DNA from: UBA4717 sp045580165
GTDB lineage: Bacteria > Bacillota > Clostridia > Oscillospirales > CAG-272
DNA length: 10,288 bases
Direction of reading: 5' to 3'
Assembly (NCBI GenBank): GCA_045580165.1
Contig: JAZNNG010000050.1
Coordinates: 1-10,288 of the forward strand
Positions 6,661-10,288 of the stretch are shown here, piece after piece; the first letter of the stretch is position 1, and the number at the start of each line of letters is the position of its first letter. The translations under genes were made by a program, and so were the position numbers. Below the pieces are notes generated by a model that had not been told where the DNA came from, ran no database searches, and worked only from the letters and a program-made list of their open reading frames with translations.

Positions 6661-6668
6661 ATTGAAAA
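6661..6668. repeat. Right target-site duplication of the MITE-like element
   Basis: ATTGAAAA, exact copy of 6541-6548, immediately right of the inverted-repeat element. Confidence 0.6.
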
Positions 6669-6671
6669 AGG

Positions 6672-6709
6672 AACTAAAAAGGCAGTTCGGGAGAACTGCC
6701 TTTTTAGTT
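6672..6709. terminator. Bidirectional Rho-independent terminator
   Basis: A perfect 17-bp stem pairs 6672-6688 with 6693-6709 around a GGGA tetraloop. Its A5 and T5 arms give a U-run on either strand. It lies between the converging second GH16 (plus) and RyR-like gene (minus, stop at 6714) and can serve both. Confidence 0.92.
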
Positions 6710-6713
6710 TGTC

Positions 6714-8726
6714 TTATGAGTTGCTTTGATTTTTATCAATGATCGAATAACCAATTTCCTCGAACAATTCCTTGATCGTGTCCAAAAGATTGGTATCATA
6801 TTGGTAATAATCGTAATTTTTTGCAGTGTATCCGTCACCTGCAAGGCTGGCGAGATAATAGGATACGTCTCCGACTCCTTTGTAAGTTGTTAAAGTAGCA
6901 TGTCTTTTCGTAATGGTTTTTTTTGTGATAAACTTAATTTTGTCTGTTGAGCTCATATCTCTTGTTATAGAGTCTCTTTCAAGAGGGAGATAACCGTTAA
7001 GAAGATGGTAGGCGTTCCACCGCGTATGCTCTTGGGCGATAATTGCATTTGTTGTTGACTTTTTGAAATAATCTTCGAAATCACGAATATTCTCTCGATT
7101 CAGGCGCTTTTCAATCAAGTCTAAATTTTTGCATTCAGAGCTTTCAGCGTAATCAAGTCCGAGCAAATTCAGCGTAACACGAAGATTGAGCGCTGCCTGA
7201 ATGTTTGAGCACAATGTAAAAGAATCGAGCTTGTCCCACGGGACTGACTGCATATTTTTGGACAAATATATATCATGCAGCTTTTTTGCCATTTGAGAGA
7301 GGGAATCGTTAACGATTACGTTATGAACGAAAACGTCCTCACCCTTACCAAAATATGTGATAGTTTGACAGTCTTCGGTATAGGAGGCCACGCTTTTTAC
7401 AAAAACGTGGAAATTATTGTTGTTGCAGAAACGGTTTTTAATTTTTACACCAAGCTCTATGTTTCGGCAATCATCGTCCGTGTTTACTATAATGTATGTG
7501 TAGGAATTCTTTGCAGATAAAGAACTGCTTATGCGAGAGATAACGTCGTGGCACGTAGGAGACTTAGAAAATGCTTCTGCAATAAACGGAGCTTCGGGAA
7601 GCGGGAAGTGGAGAGATTGATCTAATTCGGCAAGGTCTTTGCTGATACCGTTTATTATCTCGTCGTCGGGATCTACCGAGGGATCGTATATAGTGTATTT
7701 TACGGGAAGAATGCGATATTCTCCGTTTTCGTATTTTACAAATTGGTTTCGAAGTATGAGCTGACGGTAAATCTCACGGCTGAGCTTTCCGAATCCGAGC
7801 ATATACACGTAGAGCTCCGTGTCGGGTTTTATTGCAGCGTTTTCAATATATTCACTCGGCAGGTATTTTGTAATAGGATGTTGCTCCGTAAAGGTACGTG
7901 CAAGAAGCTCGCTTGAGCAAAACGTGGTTATATAGGTTTTGGAATTGCTTTTGTCGATTATTTCACGGCGAATAGTTTCCGCCATATCCGAATCTATCTC
8001 AACGTATAAGTAGAAATTGGTTGAATCGGGGTGGGAGCTTCTGTATGAAATGAACGAGTCTATGTATTCAAGAACGTTGCCTTCGTCTTTTGGACAAATT
8101 ATATTGTATCTGGTCGTTTTGTTAAAGAAGGGATGCTCAAAAAATCCGTTTGAATAATTGTGGTGCAAAACTGAAATTTTTGAATCTATCATGGTTGCAA
8201 CGGTTTCTTTGCTTACATTATCATCCACAAGCAAAACTGAAGCGTTATGATTTTGTACATACTTCAGAGCTGAAGCACTGTGTCCAACAACTATGTCGCA
8301 GGCTGTGTCAGTTAAACGCTTTTTAAGTAGTCTGCGATTTTTTAACCTATTTCTGAAAATATTATCGGCAACCAAATATGTGTTAGTAATAGCTATCAGC
8401 GCACCTAAAAGCAAAATAACGTAAAACATTTTATAGGTGTTTGCAAATTCGGTAAAATCGGTAGTGTTAATTTCACCGACAAACATTTTAATTGAATCGC
8501 CGAGTGTGTCAATTAAAATAAATAACCAATTTGTTTTATCGGCTGTGGGAGAAAGATTTTTGTAAAATTTAGGCAGAGAAAGAACTGCTATATTTACTGC
8601 AGTTATTGAAATTAAACGCAGTTTAGGATGGCTTTGTGCTTTGTTCAATACAAAAAGAACAATGTAAAACACCAACATTATAACCTGGATAACAAGTATG
8701 CTGTTAATTAAATAATGAAATATCAT
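6714..8726 (-). CDS. Membrane protein with tandem TrkA-N/Rossmann-like regions and C-terminal RyR-like domain
   Basis: The 670-residue product starts at 8726 with AAGGAG 7 nt upstream. Hydrophobic segments at about 5-27, 37-54, 66-83 (weak) and 98-120 anchor it. A basic stretch (126-138, RNRLKNRRLLKKR) marks the cytoplasmic side. Residues about 142-300 begin with a Rossmann-like turn (CDIVVGHSASALKYV, then VLLVDDN). Residues about 304-475 form a second, clearer TrkA-N-like unit: VYMLGFGKLSREIYRQL, an acidic end in YTIYDPS, and YIIVNTDDDCRNIELG near 411-426. Residues about 555-620 (AQEHTRWNAYHLLNGY, E566, H567, R569, W570, then KKTITKRHATLTTY) resemble the RyR domain of bacterial proteins. It may sense a nucleotide or other small ligand at the membrane; function is unknown. 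It is a single gene with its own promoter and terminator. No recognised partner or known gene symbol. Confidence 0.75.
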   Translation of the reverse strand: MIFHYLINSILVIQVIMLVFYIVLFVLNKAQSHPKLRLISITAVNIAVLSLPKFYKNLSPTADKTNWLFILIDTLGDSIKMFVGEINTTDFTEFANTYKMFYVILLLGALIAITNTYLVADNIFRNRLKNRRLLKKRLTDTACDIVVGHSASALKYVQNHNASVLLVDDNVSKETVATMIDSKISVLHHNYSNGFFEHPFFNKTTRYNIICPKDEGNVLEYIDSFISYRSSHPDSTNFYLYVEIDSDMAETIRREIIDKSNSKTYITTFCSSELLARTFTEQHPITKYLPSEYIENAAIKPDTELYVYMLGFGKLSREIYRQLILRNQFVKYENGEYRILPVKYTIYDPSVDPDDEIINGISKDLAELDQSLHFPLPEAPFIAEAFSKSPTCHDVISRISSSLSAKNSYTYIIVNTDDDCRNIELGVKIKNRFCNNNNFHVFVKSVASYTEDCQTITYFGKGEDVFVHNVIVNDSLSQMAKKLHDIYLSKNMQSVPWDKLDSFTLCSNIQAALNLRVTLNLLGLDYAESSECKNLDLIEKRLNRENIRDFEDYFKKSTTNAIIAQEHTRWNAYHLLNGYLPLERDSITRDMSSTDKIKFITKKTITKRHATLTTYKGVGDVSYYLASLAGDGYTAKNYDYYQYDTNLLDTIKELFEEIGYSIIDKNQSNS

Positions 8727-8766
8727 AACGGCACTCCTTAAATTCGGAATTTAATGTACTTCACAT

Positions 8767-8795
8767 ATTATAACATTATTTTACAATAAATTCAA
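8767..8795 (-). promoter_or_regulatory. Promoter of the RyR-like gene
   Basis: On the minus strand TTGAAT (8795-8790), a 17-bp spacer and a perfect TATAAT (8772-8767) precede the start by 40 bp. It begins just beyond the terminator of the upstream operon, so the gene appears to be independently transcribed. Confidence 0.65.
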
Positions 8796-8798
8796 TAC

Positions 8799-8829
8799 AA
8801 AAAGCCTCTTTACCCGAGAGTAAAGAGGC
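8799..8829 (-). terminator. Rho-independent terminator of the GGGtGRT operon
   Basis: A perfect 10-bp stem (8804-8813 with 8820-8829) and 6-nt loop are followed on the minus strand by T5 (8803-8799). It lies about 95 bp beyond the GGGtGRT stop. An AAAATTTATTTA tail on the plus side makes it weakly bidirectional. Confidence 0.85.
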
Positions 8830-8879
8830 AAAATTTATTTATTCCGTCTAAACCAAACGTTAAAGCTAGCTAAAAGGAA

Positions 8880-8908
8880 GAGGAAAGCTTCTTAAAAAAG
8901 CTTCCCTC
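8880..8908 (-). terminator. 3' hairpin just after the GGGtGRT gene
   Basis: On the minus strand GAGGGAAGCTT pairs with AAGCTTTCCTC (11 bp including one G-U) around a 7-nt loop, starting 15 nt after the stop codon. The following tract is only TTCCTTTT, so it is either a weak first terminator or an mRNA 3'-end stabiliser ahead of the stronger hairpin. Confidence 0.5.
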
Positions 8909-8923
8909 ATAAAATTTATTAAA

Positions 8924-9922
8924 TTACTTGCAAGCTTCTTCGATAGCAACAGCAACAGCAACGGTCATACCAACCATCGGGTTGTTACCTGCACCGATAA
9001 GTCCCATCATTTCTACGTGAGCAGGAACGGAGGAGGAGCCTGCGAACTGAGCGTCGCCGTGCATTCTTCCGAGTGTATCCGTCATACCGTAGGAAGCGGG
9101 ACCTGCTGCCATATTATCGGGATGGAGTGTACGTCCTGTACCGCCGCCCGATGCAACAGAGAAGTACTTCTTGCCGTTTTCATTACACCACTTCTTGTAA
9201 GTACCTGCAACGGGATGCTGGAATCTTGTCGGGTTGGTGGAGTTACCTGTGATGGAAACGCCAACGTTTTCAAGTCTCATTATAGCAACACCCTCGGGTA
9301 CGCTGTCAGCACCGTAGCACTTAACCTTAGCTCTGTCACCGTCAGAGTAAGCCTTTTCCATAACTACCTTAACTTCTTCAGTGTAAGGATCGAATTCAGT
9401 CTGAACGTATGTAAAGCCGTTGATTCTGGAAATGATCATAGCCGCGTCCTTACCGAGACCGTTGAGGATAACGCGGAGAGGCTTGTTTCTTACCTTGTTA
9501 GCGTTAAGAGCGATCTTGATAGCACCTTCAGCAGCTGCGAAGGACTCGTGACCTGCGAGGAAGCAGGAGCAGTCTGTTTCTTCGGAGAGGAGCATAGCGC
9601 CGAGATTACCGTGGCCGAGACCAACCTTACGGTTTTCAGCAACCGAGCCGGGGATACAGAAGGACTGAAGACCGATACCGATAGCGGCAGCGGCGTTAGA
9701 AGCCTTTGTGCAGCCCTTCTTAATTGCGATAGCTGCGCCTACAGTGTACGCCCACTTAGCGTTCTCAAAGCAGATGGGCTGAGTTTCTTCAACTATCTTG
9801 TAAGGATCGATACCCTTGGCATCGCAGATCTCCTTACATTCGTCAATGGAATTGATTCCGTATTCCTTGATAGCAGCGAGGATTTTCGCCTCGCGTCTTT
9901 CGTAACCTTCAAATTTAGCCAT
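8924..9922 (-). CDS. GGGtGRT protein (conserved anaerobe family of unknown function)
   Basis: The 332-residue soluble protein carries the motif that names its family, GGGTGRT at residues 259-265 (within VASGGGTGRTLHPDN). It is followed by a conserved Gly/Met-rich tail (FAGSSSVPAHVEMM, then GAGNNPMVGMTVAVAVA). The mid-part has GLGHGNLGAMLLSEETDCSC (101-120) and FLAGHESFAAAEGA. Nine cysteines are scattered, including C118 and C120, but there is no classical Fe-S ligand spacing. Start at 9922 is firm: AAGGAGGT lies 8 nt upstream and overlaps the stop of the preceding gene, 17 bp away, so the two are co-transcribed and probably translationally coupled. Codon use is strongly biased (AAG, GGT, GCT, GTT, few rare codons), suggesting high expression. 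The reaction is not known; the scaffold partner suggests Fe-S or sulfur metabolism. Family assignment is secure. Confidence 0.93.
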   Translation of the reverse strand: MAKFEGYERREAKILAAIKEYGINSIDECKEICDAKGIDPYKIVEETQPICFENAKWAYTVGAAIAIKKGCTKASNAAAAIGIGLQSFCIPGSVAENRKVGLGHGNLGAMLLSEETDCSCFLAGHESFAAAEGAIKIALNANKVRNKPLRVILNGLGKDAAMIISRINGFTYVQTEFDPYTEEVKVVMEKAYSDGDRAKVKCYGADSVPEGVAIMRLENVGVSITGNSTNPTRFQHPVAGTYKKWCNENGKKYFSVASGGGTGRTLHPDNMAAGPASYGMTDTLGRMHGDAQFAGSSSVPAHVEMMGLIGAGNNPMVGMTVAVAVAIEEACK

Positions 9923-9939
9923 TATACATTACCTCCTTA

Positions 9940-10288
9940 TTACTCTTTACGAGGATCGATGTACTTAACAGCGTCTGCGAATCTGCCGTATGTACCCTTA
10001 GCCTTTTCGTATGCTTCGTTAGGCTCCATGCCCTTCTTGATGAAGTCGGTCATCTTGCCGAGCGATACGAATTCGTAACCGATTACCTGATTGTCAGCGT
10101 CAAGTGCCATTCTTGTGCAGTATCCCTCTGTCATTTCGAGGTAACGAACACCCTTAGCCTTTGTACCGTACATAGTACCAACCATGGAACGTTCGCCCTT
10201 ACCGAGGTCTTCCATACCTGCGCCGATTACGAGACCGCCTTCGGAGAATGCGGACTGGGAACGGCCGTATACGATCTGGAGGAACAGT
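9940..10288 (-). CDS. Probable NifU-like Fe-S cluster assembly scaffold protein (N-terminus cut by window edge)
   Basis: The minus-strand frame stays open from the right edge to a TAA at 9942-9940, giving 115 visible C-terminal residues. An internal ATG at 10215 is not the start, because in-frame coding (QIVYGRSQSAFSEGGLVIGAG) continues upstream without a stop. Readable features are GYCTRMALDADNQVIGYEFV, with a strand pattern and single cysteine like the C-terminal part of NifU/IscU-like domains, then a helical TDFIKKGMEPNEAYEKAKG segment. The assignment rests mainly on context: from memory, in anaerobic Firmicutes the gene just before GGGtGRT is commonly annotated as an iron-sulfur scaffold. 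The metal-binding N-terminal cysteines would lie outside the window, so this remains tentative. Same high-expression codon bias as its neighbour. Confidence 0.6.
   Translation of the reverse strand, partial: LFLQIVYGRSQSAFSEGGLVIGAGMEDLGKGERSMVGTMYGTKAKGVRYLEMTEGYCTRMALDADNQVIGYEFVSLGKMTDFIKKGMEPNEAYEKAKGTYGRFADAVKYIDPRKE

Noticed and set aside
9017..10078. A 353-codon open frame on the plus strand, the longest frame in its region on that strand.
   Set aside because: It is antisense to the GGGtGRT and scaffold genes, has no ribosome site, and its Ser/Val/Leu-rich composition is what the reverse of strongly biased codons gives.
1..10288. CRISPR array, tRNA, rRNA, prophage or toxin-antitoxin pair.
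   Set aside because: No regularly spaced repeats, cloverleaf-like genes, phage genes or paired small open frames with ribosome sites were found.

Overview
The window looks like chromosomal DNA from an anaerobic, fibre-degrading Clostridia bacterium, probably gut-associated (an Oscillospiraceae/Ruminococcaceae-like Firmicute). The reasons are AGGAGG-type ribosome sites, sigma-A promoters with TATAAT boxes, a dockerin-bearing GH5 glycanase beside two GH16 glucanases, and a GGGtGRT protein paired with a NifU-like scaffold. The taxonomic guess is inference; there is no rRNA or other marker.

Layout. (1) 1-578, minus: a MerR-family regulator cut by the left edge. Its promoter has the 19-bp -35/-10 spacing and internal palindrome typical of MerR-controlled promoters. 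(2) 700-2073, minus: a 457-aa MATE exporter ending in a strong hairpin terminator at 657-688. (3) 2074-2260: a divergent promoter region with a small inverted repeat. (4) 2261-6545, plus: a metal-dependent amidohydrolase, a GH16 glucanase, a GH5 glycanase with an N-terminal dockerin, and a second GH16. The last two genes also have plausible promoters of their own. The two GH16 genes share a 3' block that is 139/140 identical although the DNA just upstream is only about 77% identical, which points to gene conversion. (5) 6546-6713: a 112-bp element with imperfect terminal inverted repeats and perfect 8-bp direct repeats, so it looks like a MITE inserted at the stop codon of the second GH16. A 17-bp-stem bidirectional terminator follows. 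(6) 6714-8726, minus: a 670-aa membrane protein with two Rossmann/TrkA-N-like regions and a C-terminal RyR-like domain, under its own promoter. (7) 8924-10288, minus: a GGGtGRT protein and, upstream, the C-terminal part of a probable Fe-S scaffold protein. They form an operon that enters from the right and ends in two successive hairpins.

How the genes work together. The three glycoside hydrolases are exported or membrane-anchored and probably attack mixed-linkage or beta-1,3/1,4-glucans at the cell surface, with the GH5 able to join a cohesin-based complex. The amidohydrolase is co-directional and 25 bp upstream of the first GH16, but its substrate is unknown. The MATE exporter and MerR regulator could be a drug-response pair, although a terminator separates them. 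The RyR-like protein is the least ordinary gene here. The GGGtGRT/scaffold pair is a conserved but functionally unassigned anaerobe gene pair.

No tRNA, rRNA, CRISPR array or intact insertion sequence is seen, and no stretch over 300 bases lacks a gene.
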